Shown: one piece after another, positions 18,648 through 27,825 of the stretch
Numbering within the stretch: the stretch's first letter is position 1
Layout of the letters: the number at the start of each line of letters is the position of its first letter
Assembly (NCBI GenBank): GCA_024169445.1
Contig: JALKFA010000001.1
Coordinates: 5,077,064 to 5,141,063, forward strand
Length of the DNA: 64,000 nt
DNA from: Buttiauxella agrestis ATCC 33320
Lineage (GTDB): Bacteria; Pseudomonadota; Gammaproteobacteria; Enterobacterales; Enterobacteriaceae
Direction of reading: 5' to 3'
The notes under the pieces: model-generated
Told to the model about the DNA's origin: nothing
Seen by the model: only the letters and a program-made list of their open reading frames with translations
Databases searched by the model: none
Position numbers and translations under genes: made by a program

Positions 18648-19823
18648 ATGAAAACATCCACTCAAGGACTGAGCCCCGCTCTGATTGTCCTGATGTCTCT
18701 CGCCACGGGTTTGGCCGTTGCCAGTAACTATTATGCGCAACCCCTGCTCGACACTATCGCGACGGCATTTTCCCTTTCAATTAATCAGGCCGGGTTTATC
18801 GTTACCGCAGCGCAGCTAGGCTATGCCGTAGGGCTGCTGTTCCTGGTGCCGTTGGGCGATATGTTTGAACGCCGTGGGTTGATTGTGTTTATGACGCTGC
18901 TCGCCGCGGGTGGGATGGTGATTGTCGCCCTCAGCCAGACGCTGTGGATGATGATTCTTGGCACCGCACTCACCGGCTTGTTCTCGGTGGTCGCCCAGAT
19001 TCTTGTGCCATTGGCAGCAACGCTTGCGGAGCCGGAAAAGCGCGGCAAAGTGGTCGGCACCATTATGAGCGGGCTGCTGCTGGGGATTTTGCTGGCACGT
19101 ACTGTAGCCGGGTTACTGGCAGGCATTGGCGGCTGGCGCACCGTTTACTGGGTTGCAAGTGTATTAATGGTGGTGATGGCGCTGGCTTTGTGGCGTGGTT
19201 TACCAAAAGTGAAATCCGACACCCATCTGAATTATCCGCAATTGTTGTCGTCGGTATTCGGCTTGTTTATCAAAACTCCGCTGCTGCGGACCCGCGCTTT
19301 GCTCGGCTGCCTGACCTTTGCCAACTTCAGTATTCTCTGGACGTCGATGGCGTTTCTGCTGGCGTCACCGCCCTTTAATTTCTCGGAAAGCGTGATTGGT
19401 TTGTTTGGCCTCGCGGGTGCTGCGGGTGCTTTGGGTGCGCGTCCCGCTGGCGGGTTTGCGGACAAAGGCAAAGCCCATCTCACCACAACTATTGGGCTGG
19501 TGCTGTTGTTAGTGTCCTGGATTGCAACCGCGATGGGGCAGTATTCCGTTATCGCGTTGATCATCGGGATTCTGGTGCTGGATTTAACCGTTCAGGGCGT
19601 ACATATCACTAACCAGACGGTTATCTACCGCATGATGCCGGATGCGCGAAATCGTCTGACCGCCGGTTATATGACCAGCTACTTTATTGGCGGGGCCGCA
19701 GGTTCGCTGATCTCCGCCAGTGCTTATCAACATGCCGGATGGAATGGCGTGTGCGTGGCCGGTGCGATTGTCGCCCTACTAAATTTAGTAGTGTGGTGGC
19801 GTGGTTATCACCGCCAACCGTGA
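18648..19823 (+). CDS. ygaY: MFS transporter in the ygaY position
   Basis: The 391-residue protein has twelve hydrophobic segments and MFS loop motifs (GDMFERRGLIV between helices 2 and 3, ADKGKAHLTT in the second half). Its place between proX and ygaZ is that of E. coli ygaY, which is a broken gene in K-12; here the frame is intact. The substrate is unknown; related drug:H+ antiporter-type exporters expel sugars, amino acids or drugs. Confidence 0.8.
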   Translation: MKTSTQGLSPALIVLMSLATGLAVASNYYAQPLLDTIATAFSLSINQAGFIVTAAQLGYAVGLLFLVPLGDMFERRGLIVFMTLLAAGGMVIVALSQTLWMMILGTALTGLFSVVAQILVPLAATLAEPEKRGKVVGTIMSGLLLGILLARTVAGLLAGIGGWRTVYWVASVLMVVMALALWRGLPKVKSDTHLNYPQLLSSVFGLFIKTPLLRTRALLGCLTFANFSILWTSMAFLLASPPFNFSESVIGLFGLAGAAGALGARPAGGFADKGKAHLTTTIGLVLLLVSWIATAMGQYSVIALIIGILVLDLTVQGVHITNQTVIYRMMPDARNRLTAGYMTSYFIGGAAGSLISASAYQHAGWNGVCVAGAIVALLNLVVWWRGYHRQP

Positions 19824-19947
19824 TGTCACTATTCCTTTACAACCGCCAGAAATAATTTGGGGTATTAAGGGTCGTACCAGTCTGTTAAGGTTATCCCCGT
19901 TTATTAATTCGAGTGACTTTAACGTAAGAAACTTATAAATATTTAAT

Positions 19948-20688
19948 ATGGATAGTCCTGCAACAGTTCCATTAGATAATAATCACAGCGATGCCACCTG
20001 GGTTGAAGGGCTGAAAGACAGTTTACCGATTGTCATCAGTTATATTCCAGTCGCGTTTGCGTTTGGGCTTAATGCCACGAAGCTGGGATTTACGCCACTC
20101 GAAAGCTTGTTTTTCTCCTGCATTATTTATGCCGGGGCCAGCCAGTTTGTGATAACTGCGTTACTGGCTGCGGGTAGTTCTCTGTGGGTCGCCGCCTTAA
20201 CGGTGATGGCAATGGATGTGCGCCACGTGTTGTATGGCCCTTCCCTGCGTCAGCGCATCACCCGCCAGTTGAGTAAACCTAAAACCGCGATTTGGGCCTT
20301 CGGCCTGACCGACGAAGTTTTTGCCGCCGCCACCGCCAAACTGGTGCGTGATAACCGGCGCTGGAGCGAAAACTGGATGATCGGTATCGCCTTTAGTTCA
20401 TGGTTTTCCTGGGTTTTAGGCACCGCGCTGGGAGCCTGGTCTGGTAATGGTTTGCTGGACCACCTGCCCGCTGTTGAAGCGGCTTTAGGCTTTATGTTGC
20501 CCGCCCTGTTCATGAGTTTCATGCTGGCGTCGTTCCAGCGTAAACAATCATGGACGGTTACCGCTTCGCTTGCTGGCGCATTGTTGGGCGTGACGCTGGT
20601 TTCTATTCCGGTGGCGATTCTTGCAGGGATTGTCTGTGGCTGTATGGCGGCATTAGTACAGGCGTTTTATCAAGGTGAACACGGATGA
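19948..20688 (+). CDS. ygaZ: Branched-chain amino acid exporter, large subunit YgaZ
   Basis: The 246-residue AzlC-family membrane protein begins with a polar N-terminus and has about seven helices, including [18 protein letters not shown] and YAGASQFV, both characteristic of the family. With YgaH it forms the L-valine (and possibly methionine) exporter of E. coli. It overlaps ygaH by four bases. In E. coli expression responds to Lrp. Start at 19948 is the first ATG and no better start is seen. Confidence 0.93.
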   Translation: MDSPATVPLDNNHSDATWVEGLKDSLPIVISYIPVAFAFGLNATKLGFTPLESLFFSCIIYAGASQFVITALLAAGSSLWVAALTVMAMDVRHVLYGPSLRQRITRQLSKPKTAIWAFGLTDEVFAAATAKLVRDNRRWSENWMIGIAFSSWFSWVLGTALGAWSGNGLLDHLPAVEAALGFMLPALFMSFMLASFQRKQSWTVTASLAGALLGVTLVSIPVAILAGIVCGCMAALVQAFYQGEHG

Positions 20689-21026
20689 GTACACAAGTAC
20701 TTTTGCTGGGTTTGCTGGTCGGCCTTGCCAACTATCTGTTTCGTTATTTGCCTCTGCGTATCCGGGCAAATACCACTCGTCCGGCCAAACGCGGCGCCAC
20801 TGGCATACTGCTCGACAGTATCGGAATCGCATCGATTTGTGCGTTGCTGGTGGTTTCTAGTGTTCCGGAGATTATGCAGAACGCGCAACGTCTGGTCCCG
20901 ACGCTTGTCGGTTTTATTATTCTCGGGCTGAGTTTTTATAAAACTCGCAGCATCATTGTCCCGACATTATTAAGTGCTCTGGGTTATGGATTAACCTGGA
21001 AACTCATGATGGTGATATCAGTCTGA
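20685..21026 (+). CDS. ygaH: Branched-chain amino acid exporter, small subunit YgaH
   Basis: The 113-residue AzlD-family protein has four short hydrophobic segments and the [11 protein letters not shown] motif at the N-terminus. It is the partner of YgaZ in valine export; the four-base ATGA overlap with ygaZ supports coupled translation in fixed stoichiometry. Confidence 0.92.
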   Translation: MSTQVLLLGLLVGLANYLFRYLPLRIRANTTRPAKRGATGILLDSIGIASICALLVVSSVPEIMQNAQRLVPTLVGFIILGLSFYKTRSIIVPTLLSALGYGLTWKLMMVISV

Positions 21027-21110
21027 CCAATAAAAACGTATCAACAATACATTTACTTTATTTGTCACCATCGTTATTATATCGACCGAAACTAATGAGG
21101 TTATGCCAAA

Positions 21111-21641
21111 ATGGATAGTTCGTTTACGCCCATTGAACAAATGCTAAAATTTCGCGCCAAACGCTATGAGGAATTCCCGTACCAGGAAGTCCTGCTGACG
21201 CGCCTTTGCATGCACATGCAGGGCAAGCTTTTGGAAAACCGCAATAAAATGCTGAAAGCTCAGGGGATTAACGAGACGCTGTTTATGGCGTTAATTACTC
21301 TTGAATCGCAGGAAAACCACAGCATCCAGCCTTCTGAATTGAGCTGTGCTTTGGGGTCTTCCCGTACTAACGCGACTCGTATTGCCGATGAACTGGAAAA
21401 GCGTGGCTGGATTGAACGCCGTGAAAGCGATAACGATCGCCGCTGCCTGCATCTGCATTTAACCGAAAAAGGTCAGGAGTTCCTGCGTCAGGTGTTACCA
21501 CCGCAGCACCACTGCTTACATGAGCTGTGGTCCACGCTGAGTGGTTCGGAAAAAGAGCAGTTGGAACAGATCACCCGCAAACTGCTGACCCGCCTTGATG
21601 AAATGGACGAAAACCAGACTGTACTTGAAGCCGTGCGCTAA
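21111..21641 (+). CDS. emrR: MarR-family repressor EmrR (MprA)
   Basis: The 176-residue winged-helix protein matches E. coli EmrR in length and position. The DNA-binding helix region is [32 protein letters not shown], with the acidic wing typical of MarR proteins. EmrR represses emrRAB and is released by drugs such as CCCP, nalidixic acid and salicylate. emrA starts 134 bases downstream, after a strong hairpin. Confidence 0.96.
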   Translation: MDSSFTPIEQMLKFRAKRYEEFPYQEVLLTRLCMHMQGKLLENRNKMLKAQGINETLFMALITLESQENHSIQPSELSCALGSSRTNATRIADELEKRGWIERRESDNDRRCLHLHLTEKGQEFLRQVLPPQHHCLHELWSTLSGSEKEQLEQITRKLLTRLDEMDENQTVLEAVR

Positions 21642-21689
21642 GTGCCGTCATCGCGTTAAATCGTAGTATCCCAAAAAAGATGAATACTG

Positions 21690-21719
21690 ACAGGCCAGCA
21701 ACTTACCTTGCTGGCCTGT
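21690..21719 (+). terminator. Strong hairpin between emrR and emrA
   Basis: Twelve-base perfect arms ACAGGCCAGCAA and TTGCTGGCCTGT surround a six-base loop. The T-run is missing (TGGGTCT follows), so it may act as partial terminator or as a processing and stability element that sets the emrR to emrAB ratio. Confidence 0.55.
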
Positions 21720-21775
21720 TGGGTCTAACAGGTCGGCTCAGCCGATCACTATAATAAAAAAGTGTGGAGATAAGC

Positions 21776-22948
21776 ATGAGCGCACATGCGGAGACTCAAA
21801 CCTCGCAGCAGCCGGGTAACAAGAAAGGCAAACGTAAAGGTGCCTTACTTGTGTTGACCTTGCTGTTTGTCATTATTGCTGTGGCATATGGGATTTACTG
21901 GTTCTTAGTATTACGTCACTACGAAAACACGGATGATGCGTATGTGGCCGGTAATCAGGTGCAGATAATGTCCCAGGTTTCCGGAAGCGTAACTAAAGTT
22001 TGGGCAGATAATACCGACTTCGTTAAACAGGGCGATGTTCTGGTGACGCTGGACCAGGCTGACGCTGAGCAAGCCTTTGAACAAGCACAAACCGTGCTGG
22101 CTTCAAGCGTGCGCCAGACTCGTCAGTTAATGATTAACAGTAAGCAATATCAGGCCAATATTGAGCTGCAAAAGACTTCTCTGGCACAAGCTCAAAGCGA
22201 CCTGAATCGCCGCGTGCCGCTGGGGAATGCAAACCTGATTGGCCGTGAAGAGTTGCAACACGCCCGAGATGCCGTCGCATCGGCTCAAGCGCAACTGGAT
22301 GTTGCCATTCAACAATATAATGCCAATCAGGCCATGATCCTCGGAACCAAACTCGAAGAACAGCCAAGTGTTAAACAAGCGGCTGCGGAGTTACGTAACG
22401 CCTGGATGGCACTGCAACGGACTAAGATTGTCAGCCCAATGACCGGCTATGTTTCACGCCGTGTGGTGCAAGTTGGTGCACAGATTAGCCCGACCACACC
22501 GCTGATGGCTATCGTGCCAGCGAGTGGTTTGTGGGTTGATGCAAACTTCAAAGAAACGCAGCTTGCGCATATGCGTATTGGCCAACCGGCGACGGTCGTC
22601 AGTGATATTTACGGCGACAAAGTTGAGTACACCGGTAAAGTTGTTGGCCTGGATATGGGTACCGGCAGCGCGTTCTCTTTGCTGCCTGCGCAAAATGCCA
22701 CGGGTAACTGGATCAAAGTCGTTCAGCGTTTGCCGGTTCGTATTGAACTGGATGCCAAACAGCTTGAACAACATCCGCTGCGTATCGGTTTGTCGACGCT
22801 GGTGACGGTGGATACCAGTAACCGCGATGGCAGTATGCTGGCAAACACCACTCGTCACTCTCCGGTGTATGAAAGCAATGCGCGCGAGCTGAATCTTGCG
22901 CCTGCCAACGAGCTTATCAATAACATCATCCAGGCCAATGCGGGTTAA
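21776..22948 (+). CDS. emrA: Multidrug efflux membrane fusion protein EmrA
   Basis: The 390-residue adaptor has a short cytoplasmic tail, one transmembrane helix at about residues 26-47, a lipoyl-like half-motif, a long coiled coil (about residues 95-205) and the beta-barrel region, as in E. coli EmrA. It links EmrB in the inner membrane to TolC. The ATG at 21776, with a GGAG ribosome site, gives the E. coli-type MSA start; a frame from 21764 is less likely. emrB follows 15 bases later. Confidence 0.96.
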   Translation: MSAHAETQTSQQPGNKKGKRKGALLVLTLLFVIIAVAYGIYWFLVLRHYENTDDAYVAGNQVQIMSQVSGSVTKVWADNTDFVKQGDVLVTLDQADAEQAFEQAQTVLASSVRQTRQLMINSKQYQANIELQKTSLAQAQSDLNRRVPLGNANLIGREELQHARDAVASAQAQLDVAIQQYNANQAMILGTKLEEQPSVKQAAAELRNAWMALQRTKIVSPMTGYVSRRVVQVGAQISPTTPLMAIVPASGLWVDANFKETQLAHMRIGQPATVVSDIYGDKVEYTGKVVGLDMGTGSAFSLLPAQNATGNWIKVVQRLPVRIELDAKQLEQHPLRIGLSTLVTVDTSNRDGSMLANTTRHSPVYESNARELNLAPANELINNIIQANAG

Positions 22949-22963
22949 CAAAGCGGAGGTTGT

Positions 22964-24502
22964 ATGGCACAACAAAAACCGCTAGAAGGGGCACCGCTGG
23001 TCATCATGACCATCGCCTTGTCATTGGCGACCTTTATGCAGGTGCTGGACTCGACCATCGCCAACGTGGCCATTCCGACCATTGCCGGTAACCTTGGCTC
23101 GTCACTGAGCCAGGGAACCTGGGTTATCACTTCATTTGGGGTGGCAAACGCCATCTCAATTCCTATCACCGGGTGGCTTGCTAAGCGCTTTGGTGAAGTG
23201 AAGTTGTTTATGTGGTCGACGATTCTCTTCGTGTTGGCTTCATGGGCTTGCGGCGTGTCCAAAAGTCTGGAGATGCTGATCTTCTTCCGCGTTATCCAGG
23301 GGATCGTTGCCGGGCCGTTGATTCCGCTGTCGCAAAGTCTGCTGCTCAATAACTACCCGCCTGCTAAGCGAAGTATCGCGCTGGCGCTGTGGTCGATGAC
23401 GGTCATCGTGGCACCGATTTGTGGGCCAATCCTCGGTGGTTTTATCAGTGATAACTACCACTGGGGTTGGATCTTCTTTATCAACGTGCCTATCGGCGCG
23501 CTGGTCGTTCTGCTGACGATGCAAACCTTGCGTGGGCGTGAAACCAAAACCGAGCAGCGCCGTATTGATGCCATCGGCCTTGCGCTGTTGGTGGTGGGCA
23601 TTGGTAGCCTGCAAATCATGCTCGACCGCGGTAAAGAGCTGGATTGGTTTAACTCAACGGAAGTGGTCGTTCTGACAATCGTCGCGGTGGTGACGATAAG
23701 TTTCTTGATTGTCTGGGAGCTAACGGACGACAACCCGATAGTCGACTTGTCGTTGTTTAAGTCGCGAAACTTCACCATTGGTTGCTTGTGTATCAGTCTC
23801 GCCTACATGCTCTACTTCGGCGCAATTGTGTTACTGCCGCAGCTATTGCAGGAGGTATATGGCTACACGGCAACCTGGGCGGGTCTGGCATCGGCACCGG
23901 TCGGGCTTCTTCCTGTATTGCTGTCGCCGATTATCGGGCGTTTTGCTCATAAGCTCGATATGCGGCGCCTGGTGACGTTCAGCTTTATTATGTACGCCGT
24001 CTGTTTCTACTGGCGTGCATATACCTTCGAGCCGGGAATGGATTTCGGCGCGTCGGCCTGGCCGCAGTTTATTCAGGGCTTTGCCGTGGCGTGCTTCTTT
24101 ATGCCACTGACGACAATCACGCTTTCCGGGCTACCGCCTGAACGTATGGCCGCAGCGTCGAGTCTGTCGAACTTTACCCGAACCCTTGCCGGTTCGATTG
24201 GTACGTCGATAACCACGACGCTGTGGACTAACCGCGAAGCGCTACATCACGCGCAGTTAACGGAGTCCGTTTCACCGTTTAACCCGAATGCGCAGGAGAT
24301 GTATTCAAAACTGGAAAATCTGGGGATGTCGCCGCAACAAGCCTCTGGCTATATTGCGCAGCAGATTACCAATCAGGGGCTGATTATCTCAGCCAATGAG
24401 ATTTTCTGGGTTTCTGCAGGAATATTTATTCTGTTACTGGGTCTAATCTGGTTTGCCAGACCACCGTTTGGTGCCGGTGGTGGCGGCGGTGGAGCGCACT
24501 AA
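22964..24502 (+). CDS. emrB: Multidrug efflux MFS transporter EmrB (DHA2 family)
   Basis: The 512-residue protein has fourteen membrane segments of the DHA2 family and the motif LDSTIANVAIPTIAG in helix 1, with GPILGGFISDNYHWGWIF-like motif C in helix 5. Length equals E. coli EmrB. It exports hydrophobic uncouplers and quinolones through EmrA and TolC. A glycine-rich C-terminus ends the protein, and a clear terminator lies 12 bases after the stop. Confidence 0.96.
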   Translation: MAQQKPLEGAPLVIMTIALSLATFMQVLDSTIANVAIPTIAGNLGSSLSQGTWVITSFGVANAISIPITGWLAKRFGEVKLFMWSTILFVLASWACGVSKSLEMLIFFRVIQGIVAGPLIPLSQSLLLNNYPPAKRSIALALWSMTVIVAPICGPILGGFISDNYHWGWIFFINVPIGALVVLLTMQTLRGRETKTEQRRIDAIGLALLVVGIGSLQIMLDRGKELDWFNSTEVVVLTIVAVVTISFLIVWELTDDNPIVDLSLFKSRNFTIGCLCISLAYMLYFGAIVLLPQLLQEVYGYTATWAGLASAPVGLLPVLLSPIIGRFAHKLDMRRLVTFSFIMYAVCFYWRAYTFEPGMDFGASAWPQFIQGFAVACFFMPLTTITLSGLPPERMAAASSLSNFTRTLAGSIGTSITTTLWTNREALHHAQLTESVSPFNPNAQEMYSKLENLGMSPQQASGYIAQQITNQGLIISANEIFWVSAGIFILLLGLIWFARPPFGAGGGGGGAH

Positions 24503-24513
24503 GTCAGAAACAC

Positions 24514-24540
24514 AAAAGGGGCCAATTGGCCCCTTTTCTC
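24514..24540 (+). terminator. Terminator of the emrRAB operon
   Basis: AAAAGGGGCC and GGCCCCTTTT form a perfect stem around AATT, followed by CTCTGTCTGTC. Good intrinsic terminator 12 bases after emrB. Confidence 0.85.
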
Positions 24541-24645
24541 TGTCTGTCGTCTGGCGGTTTTGCAGCACAGGTTGTCAGTTTTGCGCCAGTAAGCCCAGCC
24601 TAAAGTCGTCAGGATAAAGACTGACCCACGCCGAGGAAAACCGAC

Positions 24646-26316
24646 ATGCTGTACGACCCATCGCAAAAATACCAGCCCCATCCCCCGATTCACCTACCTG
24701 ACCGCCAATGGCCAAACAAACAGCTCACGCATGCCCCACGCTGGCTTTCCACCGACCTGCGCGACGGTAATCAGGCGCTGGCTGACCCCATGGACGGCCT
24801 GCGCAAACTGCGCTTCTGGGAACTGTTGCTCCAATGCGGTTTTAAGGAAATTGAAGTGGCTTTTCCGTCAGCATCAGAAACGGACTTCCAGTTTGTTCGC
24901 CAGCTAATTGAAGAACGGCGGATACCGCACGACGTCACAATCCAGGTGCTGACCCAGGCACGTACCGATTTGATTGAACGCACTTTTGCCGCTCTTGAGG
25001 GTGCCAGTCGCGCGACACTGCATCTCTATAACGCCACTGCCCCACTTTTCCGCCGCCTGGTATTCCGTCAGAGCAAAGAGGAGATCATCCAATTGGCCGT
25101 CAGTGCAACGCGCCAGATTCGGGCATTGTGCGAGGCAAACCCGCAAACACAGTGGAGTTATGAATACTCCCCGGAAACCTTCTGCTTCACCGAATCTGAT
25201 TTCGCGCTGCAAATCTGCGAGGCGGTGGCGGATGTTTGGGAGCCCTGCTGCGAAAGGCCGATGATTATCAACTTACCTGCAACCGTCGAAGTGAATACCC
25301 CGAACGTCTATGCCGACCAAATTGAGTACTTCTGTCGCCATTTCTCGCGGCGTAACGCGGTGTGTATCAGCGTTCATCCTCACAATGACCGGGGAAGCGG
25401 TGTGGCCAGTGCTGAACTGGCGATACTTGCGGGAGCTGACCGTGTAGAGGGCTGTTTGTTCGGCAACGGCGAACGCACCGGTAACGTCTGTCTGGTAACC
25501 ATGGCTATGAATCTATACAGCCAGGGGGTCTCACCGCAGCTCGATTTCAGCGACATAAAGCATGTTGTCGAAGAGGTGGAGCAATGCAATCAGTTACCGG
25601 TGCACCCTCGCCATCCCTATGCCGGAAAGTTGGCATTTACAGCCTTTTCAGGCTCGCATCAGGATGCTATCAAAAAGGGTTTCACGGCCCGGCAGCAATC
25701 CTCTTCTCCGCTTTGGGAGATGCCGTATCTTCCTGTAGACCCGAACGATATTGGCTGTAGTTACGAGGCGGTGATCCGCGTTAACAGCCAGTCTGGTAAA
25801 AGCGGCGCGGCGTGGATACTGGAACAAAACCACGGGCTGGTATTACCACGTGGGTTGCAACAGGACTTCAGCCGCCACGTTCAGGAACAGACCGACCGGG
25901 ACGGTAACGAAATGACTCTTAACGCCCTCTGGCAGTTGTTCCGCAAGTTGTACGGGCCGCATCAACTCGCTGATCGGCAACTACTGGAATACCGCAGTGA
26001 AAGTCAGACAGAAGGAGGTCTTTCACTGCAGGCGCGCGTCCAGACACCAGAAGGAATATTGACGTTGCAGGGCAAAGGTAACGGGCTACTTTCTGCCACC
26101 GCTGATGCTCTAAAATCGCAGTTCAAGGTCGCTTTTTCTATCGAGGACTACCATGAGCATACACTTGGAAGACATAGCGAGAGCCGATCAGCTGCCTATA
26201 TACGCTGTACTTTTGCCAATGGTGAAAGTCGCTGGGGAGTCGGTATCGACAATGATGTTGCGCGGGCTTCGCTACAGGCTTTGCTTAACGCCTTGCCGAT
26301 AAACTCCTCGAACTAG
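24646..26316 (+). CDS. Stand-alone 2-isopropylmalate synthase (LeuA type 2)
   Basis: The 556-residue protein belongs to the DRE-TIM metallolyase family. It has the catalytic STDLRDGNQAL motif near residue 36, the metal-binding HPHNDRG motif near residue 245 and GNGERTGN shortly after, then a C-terminal LeuA regulatory domain (about residues 430-550). The length and layout match the type 2 LeuA of actinobacteria and some enterobacteria rather than leuABCD-type LeuA (about 520 residues). It would condense 2-oxoisovalerate, or a similar oxo acid, with acetyl-CoA. No leuBCD are nearby, so its product must feed another pathway or act as a backup. Its end overlaps that of a convergent AraC regulator. 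It is absent from this locus in E. coli K-12. Confidence 0.85.
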   Translation: MLYDPSQKYQPHPPIHLPDRQWPNKQLTHAPRWLSTDLRDGNQALADPMDGLRKLRFWELLLQCGFKEIEVAFPSASETDFQFVRQLIEERRIPHDVTIQVLTQARTDLIERTFAALEGASRATLHLYNATAPLFRRLVFRQSKEEIIQLAVSATRQIRALCEANPQTQWSYEYSPETFCFTESDFALQICEAVADVWEPCCERPMIINLPATVEVNTPNVYADQIEYFCRHFSRRNAVCISVHPHNDRGSGVASAELAILAGADRVEGCLFGNGERTGNVCLVTMAMNLYSQGVSPQLDFSDIKHVVEEVEQCNQLPVHPRHPYAGKLAFTAFSGSHQDAIKKGFTARQQSSSPLWEMPYLPVDPNDIGCSYEAVIRVNSQSGKSGAAWILEQNHGLVLPRGLQQDFSRHVQEQTDRDGNEMTLNALWQLFRKLYGPHQLADRQLLEYRSESQTEGGLSLQARVQTPEGILTLQGKGNGLLSATADALKSQFKVAFSIEDYHEHTLGRHSESRSAAYIRCTFANGESRWGVGIDNDVARASLQALLNALPINSSN

Positions 26317-27068
26317 AAGTATTCACTTGGGGATACGCCCAGAGTCCGTCGGAACATGGCGCTGAATGCACTGTGGCTTTCATAGCCAAGATCCAGCGCC
26401 ACCCGCAGAACCGATTGCCCTTGAGCCAGGCGATTTAGTGCTTCCATTAGCCGTGCGCGTCGTACCCATTCGCTGAACGCCATACCAGTTTGCTCGCGAA
26501 AATGGCGCAGTAAGGTTCGTTCACTCATGTTGAGCTGGGCGGCAGCCACTGTGGTGGTCCATGATTTACCTGGTTCAGCCTGAACCTGACGGCATAGCGC
26601 CTGAATCGTGGGTGCCTGCGGTTCCGGCAGATTAAAAGGCATCACTGTCATCACGCGGATTTCATCGAGGATCAGCTCGTAGATTCTCTCCTCCCTGCTC
26701 CCGGCTTCGTACCGTCCTGGTAGATCCAGCGAGCTTATGATCAACTCACGCAGTAAATTAGAAACCTGCACAACCTGACAGACCGAGGGTAAATCCGCTC
26801 GAGCAAAAGGATCGATAAACAACGTTCTGGCCGCGACTTGTCCTGTGACCTGAAGCCGATGACGTGTTCCCGCCGGGAGCCATACACCACGACTGGGCGG
26901 CACAACCCAATACCCTTGTTCCGTTTCTATCCGCACCACGCCACTTAAAGTATGCAGCAGTTGTGCGCAGTCATGGCTATGCCAGGGCTCCGTCGCGCCA
27001 TGTGGATAATCATGAGCCAAGGGAACCAGCGGACGCGTCGCGAAGTTGAACTGGAGAGTGGTAGACAT
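26313..27068 (-). CDS. AraC-family regulator with N-terminal cupin
   Basis: The 251-residue protein has an N-terminal cupin segment (EPWHSHDCAQLLH and a later GTRHRL) and two C-terminal helix-turn-helix motifs ending SHSAFSAMFRRTLGVSPSEYF. This layout is that of the NimR/YeaM group, which often controls a neighbouring transporter. Here the neighbours are a convergent 2-isopropylmalate synthase, overlapping by four bases at the stops, and emrB beyond it. The target is unknown; the synthase gene is the simplest candidate. No strong ribosome site precedes the start. Confidence 0.82.
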   Translation of the reverse strand: MSTTLQFNFATRPLVPLAHDYPHGATEPWHSHDCAQLLHTLSGVVRIETEQGYWVVPPSRGVWLPAGTRHRLQVTGQVAARTLFIDPFARADLPSVCQVVQVSNLLRELIISSLDLPGRYEAGSREERIYELILDEIRVMTVMPFNLPEPQAPTIQALCRQVQAEPGKSWTTTVAAAQLNMSERTLLRHFREQTGMAFSEWVRRARLMEALNRLAQGQSVLRVALDLGYESHSAFSAMFRRTLGVSPSEYF

Positions 27069-27116
27069 AGCGTTATTTATGAGCGAAAAGATAAAGGTAG
27101 CATAGCGCAGGAATAT

Positions 27117-27142
27117 AAAAAGGAGCCGATGAGCTCCTTTTT
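27117..27142 (-). terminator. Terminator of luxS
   Basis: Arms AAAAAGGAGC and GCTCCTTTTT form a symmetrical hairpin between the luxS stop and the AraC gene start, with a T-run on the minus strand. Confidence 0.8.
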
Positions 27143-27155
27143 ATGAGGCTTCTGA

Positions 27156-27671
27156 CTAGATGTGCAGCTCTTTAAGTTTCTCTTTTGGCAGAGCCAACTC
27201 TTCGTTGCTGTTCACGCTCACACCATGCTCAAGAATATGGCGCGCGATGTCCTGTGCTTCTTGCAACGAGTGCATGTGGTAAGTCCCACACTGATAAACG
27301 TTCAGCTCTGGGATCTGGTTTTGCTCTTTCACTTTCAGAACATCTTCCATTGCCGCTTTCCACGCGTCAGCAACTCGAGACTCTTCTGGCACACCAATCA
27401 GGCTCATGTAGAAACCTGTGCGGCAACCCATAGGTGAAATATCGATGATCTCTACGCCGTTCCCATTCAGGTGATCACGCATAAATCCTGCAAACAGGTG
27501 TTCAAGTGTATGAATCCCTTTTTCTGGCATCACTTCCTTGTTCGGGATGCAGAAACGCAGATCAAATACAGTGATTGTATCGCCATGAGGCGTGTGCATT
27601 GTTTTGGCCACACGCACTGCTGGCGCGCCCATGCGGGTATGGTCGACTGTGAAGCTATCCAACAACGGCAT
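27156..27671 (-). CDS. luxS: S-ribosylhomocysteine lyase LuxS
   Basis: The 171-residue enzyme cleaves S-ribosylhomocysteine to homocysteine and DPD, the AI-2 precursor. The metal site is HTLEH (H54, H58) with the later cysteine, and the catalytic C83 is in [11 protein letters not shown]. The start has a strong GGAGGTGATC ribosome site. Its promoter region is shared with the divergent sRNA gene micA, exactly as in E. coli. Confidence 0.97.
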   Translation of the reverse strand: MPLLDSFTVDHTRMGAPAVRVAKTMHTPHGDTITVFDLRFCIPNKEVMPEKGIHTLEHLFAGFMRDHLNGNGVEIIDISPMGCRTGFYMSLIGVPEESRVADAWKAAMEDVLKVKEQNQIPELNVYQCGTYHMHSLQEAQDIARHILEHGVSVNSNEELALPKEKLKELHI

Positions 27672-27710
27672 CTGATCACCTCCGATAGTGATTTAATTTA
27701 AAAATAAAAT

Positions 27711-27737
27711 GAACCATTCTTTCCTGGACGACTCTGA
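27711..27737 (+). promoter_or_regulatory. Sigma-E promoter of micA
   Basis: GAACC at 27711 and TCTGA at 27733-27737 have the spacing of a sigma-E promoter, and the -10 lies six bases before the predicted first nucleotide of MicA. E. coli micA is sigma-E dependent. Confidence 0.65.
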
Positions 27738-27743
27738 GTATAT

Positions 27744-27817
27744 GAAAGACGCGCATTTATTATCATCATCCCTGATTCAGAGATGTATATTTTGGCCACA
27801 TTGATTGTGGCCTTTTT
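27744..27817 (+). ncRNA. micA: Small RNA MicA
   Basis: The 74-base stretch starts GAAAGACGCGCATTT, the E. coli MicA 5' end that pairs with the ompA ribosome site, continues with an AU-rich TATCATCATCCCTGA part, and ends in the hairpin GGCCAC...GTGGCC followed by TTTTT. Place and direction, divergent from luxS and convergent with gshA, are those of E. coli. MicA acts with Hfq to shut off OmpA and other porins under envelope stress. The hairpin serves as its own terminator; its T-run points along the plus strand, not along gshA. Confidence 0.95.
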
Positions 27818-27825
27818 CTTTTGTA

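Noticed and set aside
27793-27817. Hairpin before gshA as a gshA terminator
   Set aside because: Its T-run is on the plus strand, so it belongs to MicA; gshA is read on the minus strand.
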